In this document: one piece after another, positions 1 through 8,647 of the stretch
Position numbering within the stretch: the stretch's first letter is position 1
Layout: each line of letters starts with the position of its first letter
From: Mycobacterium sp. AZCC_0083
Lineage (GTDB): Bacteria; Actinomycetota; Actinomycetes; Mycobacteriales; Mycobacteriaceae
DNA: 64,000 bases
Direction: 5' to 3'
NCBI RefSeq assembly: GCF_014202335.1
Contig: NZ_JACHGP010000023.1
Span: forward strand, 58,395 to 122,394
Position numbers and translations under genes: made by a program
The notes under the pieces: model-generated
What the model was told of the DNA's origin: nothing
What the model saw: only the letters and a program-made list of their open reading frames with translations
Databases searched by the model: none

Positions 1-1
1 G

Positions 2-652
2 GTGGGCCCACAACAACTCCTCGACGCCGAATACCTGAAGCAGCGGTCGACGCTGATCGACCCGGTGCGGGCCACACCGGTCGCGGCCGGCAGGCCGCCG
101 GGAGGCGGCACGGTCTATCTGACCGCCGCCGACGCGTCCGGGATGATGGTGTCGATGATCCAGTCCAACTACGAGGGCTTCGGATCGGGCGTGGTGGTGC
201 CGGGCACCGGGATCTCCCTGCAAAACCGTGGGACGGAGTTCAGCGCGACACCGGGGCACCCCAATCTGGTTGGGCCGCACAAGCGTCCGTACCACACCAT
301 CGTCCCCGGCTTCCTCACCAGAGACGGCGCCCCTGTGATGGGTTTCGGCGTGATGGGCGGCACCATGCAGCCGCAAGGGCATCTGCAGATCGTGGCGCGC
401 ATCGCCGACCACGGCCAGAACCCACAGGCGGCGTGTGACGGCCCGCGGTTCCGATGGATACACGGCATGCAGGTGAGCGTCGAGGACGGCTTCCCGCGGG
501 AAACGGTCGACGAGCTGCGTCGGCGCGGCCACGATCTCGTCGTGGTCAACGACTACAACCAGTTCGGCAGCTGCCAGGCGATCTGGCGCCTGCCCGACGG
601 GTATCTGGCGGCGAGCGACCCGCGCCGCGACGGGCAGGCCGCCGGTTTCTGA
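2..652 (+). CDS. Gamma-glutamyltransferase, C-terminal part (5'-truncated by window)
   Basis: C-terminal (small-subunit) part of a gamma-glutamyltransferase/glutathione hydrolase, an Ntn-hydrolase that cleaves gamma-glutamyl bonds. The reading frame is open to the window edge, so the true start lies outside. The Thr in GGGTVYLTAADASG (about residue 37 of the visible part) sits where the family has its autoprocessing nucleophile. It is followed by the family blocks FGSGVVVPGTGISLQNRG and MGFGVMGGTMQPQGHLQ. Known GGTs are exported, but the signal peptide region is not visible here. It ends convergently with the DUF2237 operon. Confidence 0.9.
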   Translation: MGPQQLLDAEYLKQRSTLIDPVRATPVAAGRPPGGGTVYLTAADASGMMVSMIQSNYEGFGSGVVVPGTGISLQNRGTEFSATPGHPNLVGPHKRPYHTIVPGFLTRDGAPVMGFGVMGGTMQPQGHLQIVARIADHGQNPQAACDGPRFRWIHGMQVSVEDGFPRETVDELRRRGHDLVVVNDYNQFGSCQAIWRLPDGYLAASDPRRDGQAAGF

Positions 653-674
653 GCCGACCCGAACGACTAGTCCG

Positions 675-1061
675 TCACAGGCTGCTGAGGTCGTCGGGCA
701 CGTCGATGGCGTGCTCGCGCAGCGTCTCGAGGGGCACCACCTCGAGGGTGCGCTCGTGGGTGGCCGCCAGCACCACCGGCGCGGCGTAGCCATCGCTTTG
801 GGCGCGCAGCCAATTCACCGCGGTGACGCACCAGCGGTCGCCGGGCGAGAGGCCAGGGAACCGGTACTGCGGCATCGGGGTCGAGAGGTCGTTGCCGATG
901 GTGCGCTGATGTTCCAGGAACTCACTGGTGACGACGGCACAGATGGTGTGCCTGCCGTGGTCCTCGTCCCCGGTCGAGCAGCAGCCGTCGCGGTAGAAGC
1001 CGGTGAGCGGGTCGGTTCCGCACGGCTCCAGCGGGCCGCCAAGCACGTTGCGATCAGCCAT
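675..1061 (-). CDS. DUF2237 family protein
   Basis: A 128-residue protein matching the DUF2237 family (COG3651), whose biochemical role is unknown. Family signatures are NVLGGPLEPC near the N-terminus, TGFYRDGCC, GNDLSTPMPQYRFPGL, PGDRWC and APVVLAATHERTLEVVPL. The conserved Cys residues and the His in ATHER could bind a metal (inference). The ATG at 1061 is preferred because the homology begins at MADRNVLGG; an in-frame ATG at 1076 is also possible. It overlaps the end of the upstream hydrolase by 8 bp and is the last gene of a three-gene minus-strand operon with acyl-CoA synthetase. Confidence 0.85.
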   Translation of the reverse strand: MADRNVLGGPLEPCGTDPLTGFYRDGCCSTGDEDHGRHTICAVVTSEFLEHQRTIGNDLSTPMPQYRFPGLSPGDRWCVTAVNWLRAQSDGYAAPVVLAATHERTLEVVPLETLREHAIDVPDDLSSL

Positions 1062-1818
1062 TGGCCAAGTATCCACCGAGCGAGTCCCAGAAGCGGGTCA
1101 GTGCGGCCGCGCCCCGTTCCGGATCCTGCACCATCCACCAGTGGCCAAGCCCGTCGAGCACCTCGGTGCGGGCTCCCGCGCGCGCCGCGGCCCGCCGCCG
1201 AATCTCCTCCGAGCCGACGTAGTGGTCCTCGGTCGCCAGCAGGCAGAGCCCGGGTCGCGCCGCGGCCCGCTCCAGCGACCGGCCCGCCTCGGCGAGGGCG
1301 GGGTGGCGCGCCGAGCGGTAGAGCGCGAGCAGTGCTCGAGCCATCTCAGGGCCGTGGGCGGTCGCCATCTTGGCTGCCACCTCGGGTGTCAGGCCAAGCC
1401 CGACCAGCCGATCCGTTCGGTCCTGCAGCGTCCCGCCGAGCATGGCGTCGGCCAGCCGTTCGCCCTCCACGGGCGTCTGCCACACCAGCGCCGCCTCGTG
1501 CCAGACGTAGTCGGGATCGAACACCCCGATGATGTCGCTGACCCAGCTGCGCACCAACTCTGGGCGATGCATCATCACGTTGACGACGTGGTTGCCGCCC
1601 CAGTCGTGTCCGACGACGTCGACCGGTCCATCGACGCGTGACAACTCGTCCTCCAGCCAGTCGCGGTAGTCCAGGTAGGTCGCTGGCCAGCCGTCCGGCA
1701 ACGGGGCGCCGAAGCCCGGCGGGGACAGCCGGATCACGTCGTCTCTGCCGAGTGTCTCGACCAGAGGATCCCAGACCGCGTCGGTCTCCGGGTTGCCGTG
1801 CACCAGTACCACCGTCAC
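1054..1818 (-). CDS. Alpha/beta hydrolase (haloalkane dehalogenase/epoxide hydrolase-like)
   Basis: Alpha/beta-hydrolase fold enzyme of 254 residues. The oxyanion motif HGNP is at residues 7-10. The nucleophile elbow GHDWGG carries Asp72, typical of haloalkane dehalogenases and epoxide hydrolases rather than Ser esterases. The late GLGHWW supplies the catalytic His. No signal peptide is seen, so it is probably cytosolic. Its start overlaps the stop of the acyl-CoA synthetase gene by 4 bp (ATGA), and its own end overlaps the DUF2237 start, so the three genes are very likely co-translated. The substrate cannot be inferred. Confidence 0.85.
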   Translation of the reverse strand: MTVVLVHGNPETDAVWDPLVETLGRDDVIRLSPPGFGAPLPDGWPATYLDYRDWLEDELSRVDGPVDVVGHDWGGNHVVNVMMHRPELVRSWVSDIIGVFDPDYVWHEAALVWQTPVEGERLADAMLGGTLQDRTDRLVGLGLTPEVAAKMATAHGPEMARALLALYRSARHPALAEAGRSLERAAARPGLCLLATEDHYVGSEEIRRRAAARAGARTEVLDGLGHWWMVQDPERGAAALTRFWDSLGGYLANG

Positions 1819-3317
1819 GAGAGTTTGCTCCTTGTGTATTGCCGCACGGCCTCTTTGAGTACTTTTCCGTTGGACGTCAGCGGAAGCGCGTCGACGAAGA
1901 GGACGTGCCGTGGGCGCTTGAACGCGGCGATCCGCGCACGAACGTGGGTGGCCAACGCCTCCGCCGACGGGCGTTCGCCGGCGCGGGCGACGACGACCGC
2001 GCAGATCGCTTCGCCCCAGTACTCGTCGGGCACACCAACCACCGCGACCTGCTCGACGTCCGGATAGCTCGACAGCACGTCCTCGACCTCGCGTGACGAT
2101 ACGTTCTCGCCGCCGGTGATGATGACGTCCTTGAGGCGGTCGAGCACCACCAACCGCCCGTCGTCGATGCGGCCGACGTCGCCGGTGTGAAACCAGCCGT
2201 CGACCGTCGCCGGTGTGTGGTCGGGCCAGTAGCCTGCGGCGACTTGTGCGCCGCGGACCAGGATTTCACCGACACCGTCCTTCTCGGCGGCGATCCGGAT
2301 CTGCACCTCGACGTGCGGCCTCCCCGCACTGGCCAGGATCGCCGCGTCACCGTCCGCCCCTGCGCGGTGGTCGGCGGCGCCGAGAAACGTGATGTTGCCC
2401 CCGGTTTCGGTCATGCCGTAGCCCTGATGGAAGTCGACGTCGAGTCGCGCGAGGGCGCGGCGGAGCAGGTCGGCCGGGATCGCGGCGGAGCCGTAGGCGA
2501 TGTCGCGCAGCGTCGGCAGCTCGATGCCGGTGTCCTCGAGATGAGCAAGCAGACCGTGCAGCATGGTCGGCGCCAGCGAGCACGACGTCACGCCAAAGGC
2601 GTTGACCGCCTCCGCGAAGGCATCGGGGCGGAACGCCACGACGGGCAGCACCGTGGACTGGGCGGCGTGGTGCACCAGCATGTTGTAGCCCGCGACGTGG
2701 CACATCGGAAACGGCAGCAGGTACACGCCGCCGGATCGCACCGACCGTCCGGCGACGGTGCCTCGCACCGCGGTGGTGATGGACCGGTGGGTGTGCAGCA
2801 CACCCTTCGCCGGCCCGGTCGATCCGCTGGTGAACAGCAGCCAGGCGGGGTCGTCGGGTGCGATCACTTCGGTGGGTCCGGTCGTCTCGTGTTCCGCGCG
2901 TTGCCATTCCGCATCGTCGAATGTCACGACGTGCTCGACGGACGGGAGATGTTCGGCGATCTCCGGCAGCACGTCGAGGTAGCGCGCGTCGCCGACGAGG
3001 ATGGCGGGTTCGGCCAACGCGAGTTGGGCGATCTGCTCGGCGGGGCTGAGGCGCTGATTGATCAGCACCAGGATGCGGCCGCTGCGGGGAACGCCGTAGT
3101 ACAGCCGGGCGTACGCGGCGCCGTTGTCCGCGATGACCGCGACGCGGTCGCCGCGACGGGTGCGCTGCGCCGTCCAACTCGCGACGGAGCGCACCTGCCG
3201 GTCGAACAAAGCGAAGGTGACAGACGAGCCGTCGGCGCAGATGATGGCCTGCCGGTCGGGCACCGCGGCCGCTGCCGACGACACCAGCTCGTGGATGAGG
3301 TCGATGCGGTCGTTCAT
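1815..3317 (-). CDS. Acyl-CoA synthetase (FadD-like, AMP-forming)
   Basis: Adenylate-forming enzyme of 500 residues that activates a carboxylic acid as acyl-AMP and then acyl-CoA. The P-loop LLFTSGSTGPAKGV is at about 160-173. The A5 motif YGMTETGG is at 300-307, GWFHTGD at 374-380, and the DRLKD hinge follows at about 393-397. The catalytic lysine in NGKVLK is Lys485. The size suits medium/short-chain or aromatic acyl-CoA ligases. It is the first gene of the minus-strand operon with the hydrolase and DUF2237. Which acid it uses cannot be told. Confidence 0.9.
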   Translation of the reverse strand: MNDRIDLIHELVSSAAAAVPDRQAIICADGSSVTFALFDRQVRSVASWTAQRTRRGDRVAVIADNGAAYARLYYGVPRSGRILVLINQRLSPAEQIAQLALAEPAILVGDARYLDVLPEIAEHLPSVEHVVTFDDAEWQRAEHETTGPTEVIAPDDPAWLLFTSGSTGPAKGVLHTHRSITTAVRGTVAGRSVRSGGVYLLPFPMCHVAGYNMLVHHAAQSTVLPVVAFRPDAFAEAVNAFGVTSCSLAPTMLHGLLAHLEDTGIELPTLRDIAYGSAAIPADLLRRALARLDVDFHQGYGMTETGGNITFLGAADHRAGADGDAAILASAGRPHVEVQIRIAAEKDGVGEILVRGAQVAAGYWPDHTPATVDGWFHTGDVGRIDDGRLVVLDRLKDVIITGGENVSSREVEDVLSSYPDVEQVAVVGVPDEYWGEAICAVVVARAGERPSAEALATHVRARIAAFKRPRHVLFVDALPLTSNGKVLKEAVRQYTRSKLS

Positions 3318-3403
3318 CGCCCTCAGCTTGTCATGGCGTCATCGAGATGGCAGTGGCGGCGTAGACGTGCGAGTGGGCCGCGCCCTGAGCGCTATGTGAA
3401 CGC

Positions 3404-3700
3404 TCAGCGCGGTCGGCAGTTCGGCTTCAGTTCGGAGAAGTGGACGGCGGGCATACCGTCGATGGTCACGAAGTCGGTTCCCACGCCCCACGTCGTCCAT
3501 GTCATGTCCTGCAATACGCCGGTGCCGTCGCAGTTGTAGTCGAACCGCGTCGGTCGTTGTGGTGGGGGCAGAGCCAGATCGAAGCACTTGCCGATGGCGT
3601 AGAAGGCGGTGTCGGGTTGTGGTTCCGCCGCAGCGACGGGTGACGTCCACATCATTGCGATCGCGGCGACGGCAAACGGCAACGCCAGTGCGCGGACCAC
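3404..3700 (-). CDS. Small secreted protein of unknown function
   Basis: A 98-residue protein with a clear signal peptide: MVRALALPFAVAAIAMMWTS followed by an Ala-rich cleavage region near PVAAAEP. The mature part has three cysteines (GKCFDL, YNCDG, PNCRPR) and aromatic positions but no domain I recognise. It reads like the short, single-domain exported proteins common in mycobacteria. It stands alone between the acyl-CoA synthetase operon and the divergent YbaK-like gene. Confidence 0.7.
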   Translation of the reverse strand: MVRALALPFAVAAIAMMWTSPVAAAEPQPDTAFYAIGKCFDLALPPPQRPTRFDYNCDGTGVLQDMTWTTWGVGTDFVTIDGMPAVHFSELKPNCRPR

Positions 3701-3800
3701 TCGTCCCCCCTTCTTCGCCGTCGCTGGACCACGGGGATGCTAACAGCACGCCGCGAAACCTGGCAGATTGTGACGTCGATACCCGGGAGGAGACGTAGGT

Positions 3801-4265
3801 GTGAACGAACGCAATTCGCGTGTTGCGCGCGCGCTGTCGGATGCAGGCGTGGAACCAGCCATCCGAATTCTCGACGCGGATGCCAAGACCGCGGTCGCCG
3901 CGGCCGCGCAGCTCGGCTGCGAGGTCGGAGCCATCGCCAACAGCCTGGTGTTCGACTGCGACGGCGCGCCCCTGCTGGTCATGGCCAGTGGCGCGGAGCG
4001 GGTAGACACCGATCTGCTTGCCCGCACGTTGAGTGCGGACGTGATCGGCAAGGCCAGCCCGCGGATGGTCCGCGATGCGACCGACCAGGTGATCGGCGGC
4101 GTCGCACCGGTGGGCCATCCCAGTCGGCTGCGCACCGTCGTCGACGAGTCACTGGCCCGGTACGACGTGATCTGGACTGCGGCCGGTACCGCCGACTCGG
4201 TGATGCCGCTGACCTACGACCAGCTGCTGGCCGTCACCGAAGGCGTTGCGGTCCAGGTTCGTTGA
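3801..4265 (+). CDS. YbaK/EbsC-family aminoacyl-tRNA deacylase
   Basis: YbaK/ProX-like trans-editing protein of 154 residues. Such proteins hydrolyse mischarged aminoacyl-tRNA (for example Cys-tRNA-Pro), although the exact tRNA here is not predictable. Visible family features are the VGAIANSLVFDCDG strand, an IGKASPRMVRDATDQVIGG helix-turn block and the GVAPVGHP loop near residue 100. The GTG at 3801 is supported by a GGGAGGAG ribosome binding site at 3784-3791. It ends convergently, 1 bp from the TetR gene. Confidence 0.88.
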   Translation: MNERNSRVARALSDAGVEPAIRILDADAKTAVAAAAQLGCEVGAIANSLVFDCDGAPLLVMASGAERVDTDLLARTLSADVIGKASPRMVRDATDQVIGGVAPVGHPSRLRTVVDESLARYDVIWTAAGTADSVMPLTYDQLLAVTEGVAVQVR

Positions 4266-4266
4266 G

Positions 4267-4851
4267 TCACTCCGCAGGTAGGATCAGAGACAGCATGGTG
4301 TCCAGCCGATTCGCCATGGTGCGATAACCGACGGACCGCGACTGCACCTGCATCAGCGCTCCCCAGAACACCGTCTCGAGCGTGGCGAGCACCTCCGGCC
4401 ATGCACCGGTGCCCAACGCTGCGCCAAGCCTGCGGCGTACCTCTGCGCCGATCCGGCCGCGGACGTCGTCGACGGCGGGATCGTCGTGGCGCAACAGCGC
4501 CTGCGTGCACGCTGCCGCGAGGCGGGGTTCGTCGGCGACGATCAGCGTGATGGCCCGCAACTGAACGCTCACCCGCGACTGCAGGCTCGCCGTGGGATCG
4601 ACCACCAGCGGCAGCTCGGTCACGCGGTTGAGGTAGAGCTCGGCGAACATGGCGTCGAGTGACGAGAAGTGCGCGCGAAGCGCGGCGGGAGGGATCCTGA
4701 CTCGCGCGGCGAGTGTCGGCAGGGAGACGTCCGACCGCTCGGACCCGTCGAGCATGGCCGCGGCAGCACCGAAGACGCGCCGGTGGGTGTGTGTCATGCG
4801 CGCGTGCGGGTCTCGCAGACGAATGACGTCCGCCACCGTTGAGCTGGACAT
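4267..4851 (-). CDS. TetR-family transcriptional regulator
   Basis: A 194-residue TetR-type repressor. The N-terminal helix-turn-helix covers about residues 20-65 (VFGAAAAMLDG, VSLPTLAARVRIPPAALRAHFSS), and a helical ligand-binding domain follows. It is divergent from fprB with a 184 bp intergenic region. The dyad CTGGACA-TG-TGTCCAG lies across its own start codon (4844-4859), and the half-site TGTCCAGT recurs at 4996-5003 just before the fprB promoter. Autoregulation and control of fprB are therefore plausible but inferred. Confidence 0.85.
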   Translation of the reverse strand: MSSSTVADVIRLRDPHARMTHTHRRVFGAAAAMLDGSERSDVSLPTLAARVRIPPAALRAHFSSLDAMFAELYLNRVTELPLVVDPTASLQSRVSVQLRAITLIVADEPRLAAACTQALLRHDDPAVDDVRGRIGAEVRRRLGAALGTGAWPEVLATLETVFWGALMQVQSRSVGYRTMANRLDTMLSLILPAE

Positions 4852-4859
4852 GTGTCCAG
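4844..4859. promoter_or_regulatory. Candidate TetR operator
   Basis: Dyad with 7-bp arms (CTGGACA/TGTCCAG) separated by 2 bp, overlapping the TetR start codon. The half-site TGTCCAGT appears again at 4996-5003 in front of fprB. Confidence 0.45.
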
Positions 4860-4995
4860 TTTATCCGACGGGTTCGTGGTTCGCAATCGACGAGGTTAAA
4901 TTCCGTGGAACAGCTAATTTTTGGAACCACCAGGTGGTCGCCCACCCGCGCTGGCGGTATGTCGTAAGTCACGACACATGACCAAATCAGACACC

Positions 4996-5030
4996 TGTCC
5001 AGTAGAGTGTGGCGCCAACGCCGGAAGGGG
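4996..5030 (+). promoter_or_regulatory. Candidate fprB promoter, operator half-site and RBS
   Basis: TGTCCAGT at 4996-5003 repeats the TetR dyad half-site. TAGAGT at 5003-5008 fits a mycobacterial TANNNT -10 hexamer. GGAAGGGG at 5023-5030 is a purine-rich ribosome binding site 5 bp before the GTG at 5036. Confidence 0.4.
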
Positions 5031-5035
5031 AAACC

Positions 5036-6664
5036 GTGGCATACGTGATCACGCAGAATTGCTGCAAGGACGCCAGCTGTGTGCCGGTGTGCCCCGTCGA
5101 CTGCATCCGGCCCATTGACGACTCGTCAACGGCCCCGATGTCAACTGCGACGATGCTCTACATCGACCCGGAGTCGTGCATCGACTGCGGTGCGTGCCTC
5201 GACGAGTGCCCGGTCGACGCGATCCACTACGACGAGGATCTGCCGTCGCACCTCGAGCGGTTCAAGGAGATGAACGCCGCCTACTTCGAGCGCCACCCGC
5301 TCGAACCCGACGAGACCCCGGCGCGTCGGTCGCGTCCTGCGGTGACGCCGGGTGCGCTGCGGGTCGCCATCGTCGGGGCTGGTCCCGCCGCCTGTTACGC
5401 CGCGGCCGAGCTGATCGACGTCGACGGTGTGGAGGTCGAGCTCTTCGAGCGGCTGCCGACACCGTTCGGGCTGATCCGTGCTGGTGTGGCGCCCGATCAT
5501 CTGCACACCAAGGCGGTGACCAACGTCTTCGAGCACGTGTTCACGAGCAAGCGGTTCGGGTGTCACCTCAACGTCGAGGTGGGCAGGGACGTCACCCACG
5601 ACGAATTGCTGGCGCACCACCACGCCGTGATCTATGCCTTCGGCGCGGCGACGAGTCGTACGTTGGGAATTCCGGGGGAGGAGCTACCGGGCAGCCACGC
5701 CGCCGCGGACTTCGTCGGCTGGTACAACGGCCACCCCGATCGCGCCGCGCATTCGTTCGATCTCGGCTCGTCGCGGGCGGTGATCGTCGGCAACGGCAAC
5801 GTGGCGCTCGACGTCGCCAGGGTCCTGCTGATGGGCTCCGATGGCCTGGCCGCCACCGACGCCGCCGAGCATGCGCTGGATGCGTTGTGCCACAGCGCCA
5901 TCGAAGAGGTGGTGATCCTCGGTCGGCGCGGCCTTCGCGATGCCGCCTTCTCTGTCGGCGAGTTCCTCGCGCTCGGCCGCCTCGACGGCGTCGACGTCGT
6001 CATCGAACCCGGTGACACGTCCGAGACCTTTTCCGACGACGCCGACGACGACGCCGACGTCGAGACCTCGTTCATACTGGAGATCGCCGGCGAGTACGCG
6101 CGGCGGGCACCGACTCCTGGCAACAAGCGAATCGTGTTCCGGTTCAACGCAACTCCGATAGAGGTGGTGGGTGTCGAACGGGCCGAGGGTCTGCGGCTGG
6201 ACGGCGGCGACGTGATCGACGCGGGACTCATCCTGCGTTCCATCGGCTATCGGGGTGCGCCGATGCCCGGGCTGGCCTACGACGACGCCAACGGCGTCAT
6301 CCCCAACGACGACGGCCGCGTGCTGGACGGGTCCGGCAGCCGGGTCGCCGGCGTCTACGTCACGGGCTGGATCAAACGGGGCCCCCGAGGCATGATCGGC
6401 ACCAACCGAGCGTGTGCCGAGGAGACGGTCGCCGCGCTATGGGACGACTTCGACGCCGGGCTACTCGATCGGGTCGTAGAGGACCGGGATGCGTTGCAGG
6501 CCTTGCTCGCCGAGCGCGGAGCCCGCCCGATTCCGTGGCGCGGATGGCGGGCGATCGACGAGGAGGAGCGTGTGCGCGGCGCAGCGACCTCGCGCCCGCG
6601 GGTGAAGATCGTCGCGGTCGCCGAGATGCTCAGCGCGGCCCAACCCCAGTCGGTTCCGGGGTAA
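5036..6664 (+). CDS. fprB: FprB-type ferredoxin/ferredoxin-NADP+ reductase fusion
   Basis: A 542-residue fusion of an N-terminal 7Fe-type ferredoxin (about 1-70) with an FprA-like adrenodoxin-reductase-type flavoprotein. The ferredoxin carries a CC..C..CP cluster (Cys9, 10, 15, 19) and CIDCGACLDECP. The reductase has the FAD motif VGAGPAACYAAAEL, the conserved FERLPTPFGLIRAGVAPDH block and the NADP motif VGNGNVALDVARVL, and ends in the usual GW-IKRGP-IG-TN region. It moves electrons between NADPH and Fe-S partners. The architecture and length match M. tuberculosis FprB (Rv0886). The GTG at 5036 was chosen over an upstream GTG at 5009 because of the RBS and because homology starts at AYVITQNCC. 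Confidence 0.93.
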   Translation: MAYVITQNCCKDASCVPVCPVDCIRPIDDSSTAPMSTATMLYIDPESCIDCGACLDECPVDAIHYDEDLPSHLERFKEMNAAYFERHPLEPDETPARRSRPAVTPGALRVAIVGAGPAACYAAAELIDVDGVEVELFERLPTPFGLIRAGVAPDHLHTKAVTNVFEHVFTSKRFGCHLNVEVGRDVTHDELLAHHHAVIYAFGAATSRTLGIPGEELPGSHAAADFVGWYNGHPDRAAHSFDLGSSRAVIVGNGNVALDVARVLLMGSDGLAATDAAEHALDALCHSAIEEVVILGRRGLRDAAFSVGEFLALGRLDGVDVVIEPGDTSETFSDDADDDADVETSFILEIAGEYARRAPTPGNKRIVFRFNATPIEVVGVERAEGLRLDGGDVIDAGLILRSIGYRGAPMPGLAYDDANGVIPNDDGRVLDGSGSRVAGVYVTGWIKRGPRGMIGTNRACAEETVAALWDDFDAGLLDRVVEDRDALQALLAERGARPIPWRGWRAIDEEERVRGAATSRPRVKIVAVAEMLSAAQPQSVPG

Positions 6665-7532
6665 CGGGCACCGGGTCCGCGTCGGGCCGACGGGTGGCCA
6701 GCACCGAACCGCCCAGAATCAACGCCAGGCCCGCGACGTTCCACGGTGTCAGGGGTTCGTTGAGGATGATCACCCCGGCCGCCAGCGCCACCGCAGGGTT
6801 GACGTAGGTGAACACCAGCGCGCGTGTGGCGCCGACCTCGCGGATCAGGGCGAAGAACACGATGAAGGCCAACGCGGTGCAGACCACGGCAAGGCCCGCC
6901 AACGCCAACAGGATTCGGGTGCTTGGCAGGCGGTCGGGCCACGTCGCCGCCGCTGGGCCGGCGTACACCACAGCGGCAACGCTCAGGCATGCGGCCGTGA
7001 GCGGCAGCGTCGGCACGTCGCCGAGGTAGCGCGCGGCAACCAGGGGAGCGATTGCATAGCAGGTCGCCACCAACATCACCTCGGCGACGGACCACGCGCT
7101 GCCTCCGGTGAGTTCGGGCCCGGCAAGCACGGCGACGCCGAAGAGCCCGACGGCCAGCCCCGCAATCCGTTTGACGCCGAATCGCGTTTCGCCGCCGGTC
7201 AATCGGTCCAGCACCACGGCGATGATCGGTGCAGCCGCGATCAGCAGGCCGGTCAACGAACTGGACAGGTGGCGCTCGGCATCCGACAGCAGCGCCCACG
7301 CGGCGATGATCTCGAAGAACGCGAACACCAATACCGGGCGCCAATGCCGGAACACCGGGGCCCACGTCACGTGGGATAGCACGAGGGGCAGCAGCACGGC
7401 AGCGCCGATCGCGGTTCGTGCCAGCACCAGGACGGGCACCGACACGCCCTCCACCGCAATCTTGATGAGCAGGTAGGGGATACCCCAGATGACGCTCATG
7501 GCGGCGAACAACACCCACCCGCGAAGGCTCAC
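6630..7532 (-). CDS. EamA/DMT-superfamily transporter
   Basis: Integral membrane protein of 300 residues with about ten hydrophobic helices in two EamA repeats (about 5-135 and 150-285), as in drug/metabolite exporters. Motifs such as SVIWGIPYLLIKIAV near the N-terminus and FTYVNPAVALAAGVIILNE in the second repeat are typical. The GTG at 7532 overlaps the stop of the upstream acyl-CoA dehydrogenase (GTGA), indicating translational coupling. Its 3' end overlaps the convergent fprB end by 35 bp. The substrate is unknown. Confidence 0.85.
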   Translation of the reverse strand: MSLRGWVLFAAMSVIWGIPYLLIKIAVEGVSVPVLVLARTAIGAAVLLPLVLSHVTWAPVFRHWRPVLVFAFFEIIAAWALLSDAERHLSSSLTGLLIAAAPIIAVVLDRLTGGETRFGVKRIAGLAVGLFGVAVLAGPELTGGSAWSVAEVMLVATCYAIAPLVAARYLGDVPTLPLTAACLSVAAVVYAGPAAATWPDRLPSTRILLALAGLAVVCTALAFIVFFALIREVGATRALVFTYVNPAVALAAGVIILNEPLTPWNVAGLALILGGSVLATRRPDADPVPVTPEPTGVGPR

Positions 7533-8647
7533 GCCTTGGTCAGCTCCGCATATCGCGCCAGGTGATGGTCGGTCGTACCGAACTCGTACTGCACCGCGGT
7601 GAGTCGCTTGAAGTAGTGCCCGATCGCCAGCTCCTCCGTCATGCCCATGCCGCCGTGCAGCTGGACCGCGTTCTGGCCGATGAATCTGGCCGCCCGACCG
7701 ATCGTAGCCTTGGCCGCCGACACCGCCCGCGCCCTCGTCGCCGGCTCGGCCTCGAGGTTGAGCACCGCGAGATACACGGCCGCAACGGACTGCTCGAGTT
7801 CCATGTGCATGTCGACCATCCGGTGCTGCAGCACCTGGAAGCTCCCGATCGGCTGTCCGAACTGTTGGCGCTGCTTGCAGTATTCGACGGTGTCGGCCAG
7901 CACCTTTCGCATGCCGCCGACAGCCTCCGCGCAGACGGCGGCCGCGCCCTCGTCGCGGGCCCGATCGAGCGACGGCCACGCCTGCCCCTCCTCACCGAGA
8001 AGCGCGTCGGCGGGCAGTCGCAGACCGGTGAGCACCAGATCGGCGGCTCGGCGGTCGTCGATCGTGCGGTAACCGTGGAACTCGAGGCCTGCCGTGCCGA
8101 CGTCCACGCAGAACAACGAGATACCACTGTCGGTACGGGCGGTGACCAACAGGTGCGTCGCGATGGGGGCGCCGACGGCCATGATCTTGGCGCCGTCGAG
8201 AACCCACTCGGAGCCGTCCCGTCGCGCCGTGGTCGCGGCGTCCTGCCAGCGATCACCGGATCCCGCCTCCGCGGCGGCCAGTGCGACGATCGCCCGGCCG
8301 GCGACGATGTCCTCGAGCAGCGCTGTGGCGACGTCGCCGTCCGCGCGGCGCAGCAGGCCGGCGGCCACCACGGCGGTGTCCACGTACGGCTCGACGACCA
8401 GTGCGTGGCCGAGGGCTTCTGCGATGACCATCACCTCGACGGGCCCACCGCCGATGCCGCCGACGTTCTCGGGCAAGGCGGCGCCGAGGATGCCGAGTTC
8501 ATCGGCGAATGCCCGCCAAATGTCGGGCTGCCAGCCCGCTCCGGTCTTGACGGCCGCCCGGCTGGCCTCCAAGTCGTAGCGCGTCGACAGGAACTTCGAG
8601 AGGCCGTCGCGCAACAGTTCCTGTTCGTTCGAGAGGGTGAAGTCCAT
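7529..8647 (-). CDS. Acyl-CoA dehydrogenase (FadE-like), second of a pair
   Basis: A 372-residue flavoprotein of the acyl-CoA dehydrogenase family: N-terminal helical domain (LSNEQELLRDGLSKFL), middle beta domain and C-terminal helical domain (QLHGGMGMTEE at about 335-345). The C-terminal stretch QYEFGTTDHHL keeps a Glu where the family has its general base. It starts directly against the stop of the preceding acyl-CoA dehydrogenase. Adjacent short FadE pairs such as FadE26/FadE27 form alpha2beta2 enzymes in steroid side-chain degradation, so a heteromer is likely here (inference). Confidence 0.9.
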   Translation of the reverse strand: MDFTLSNEQELLRDGLSKFLSTRYDLEASRAAVKTGAGWQPDIWRAFADELGILGAALPENVGGIGGGPVEVMVIAEALGHALVVEPYVDTAVVAAGLLRRADGDVATALLEDIVAGRAIVALAAAEAGSGDRWQDAATTARRDGSEWVLDGAKIMAVGAPIATHLLVTARTDSGISLFCVDVGTAGLEFHGYRTIDDRRAADLVLTGLRLPADALLGEEGQAWPSLDRARDEGAAAVCAEAVGGMRKVLADTVEYCKQRQQFGQPIGSFQVLQHRMVDMHMELEQSVAAVYLAVLNLEAEPATRARAVSAAKATIGRAARFIGQNAVQLHGGMGMTEELAIGHYFKRLTAVQYEFGTTDHHLARYAELTKA

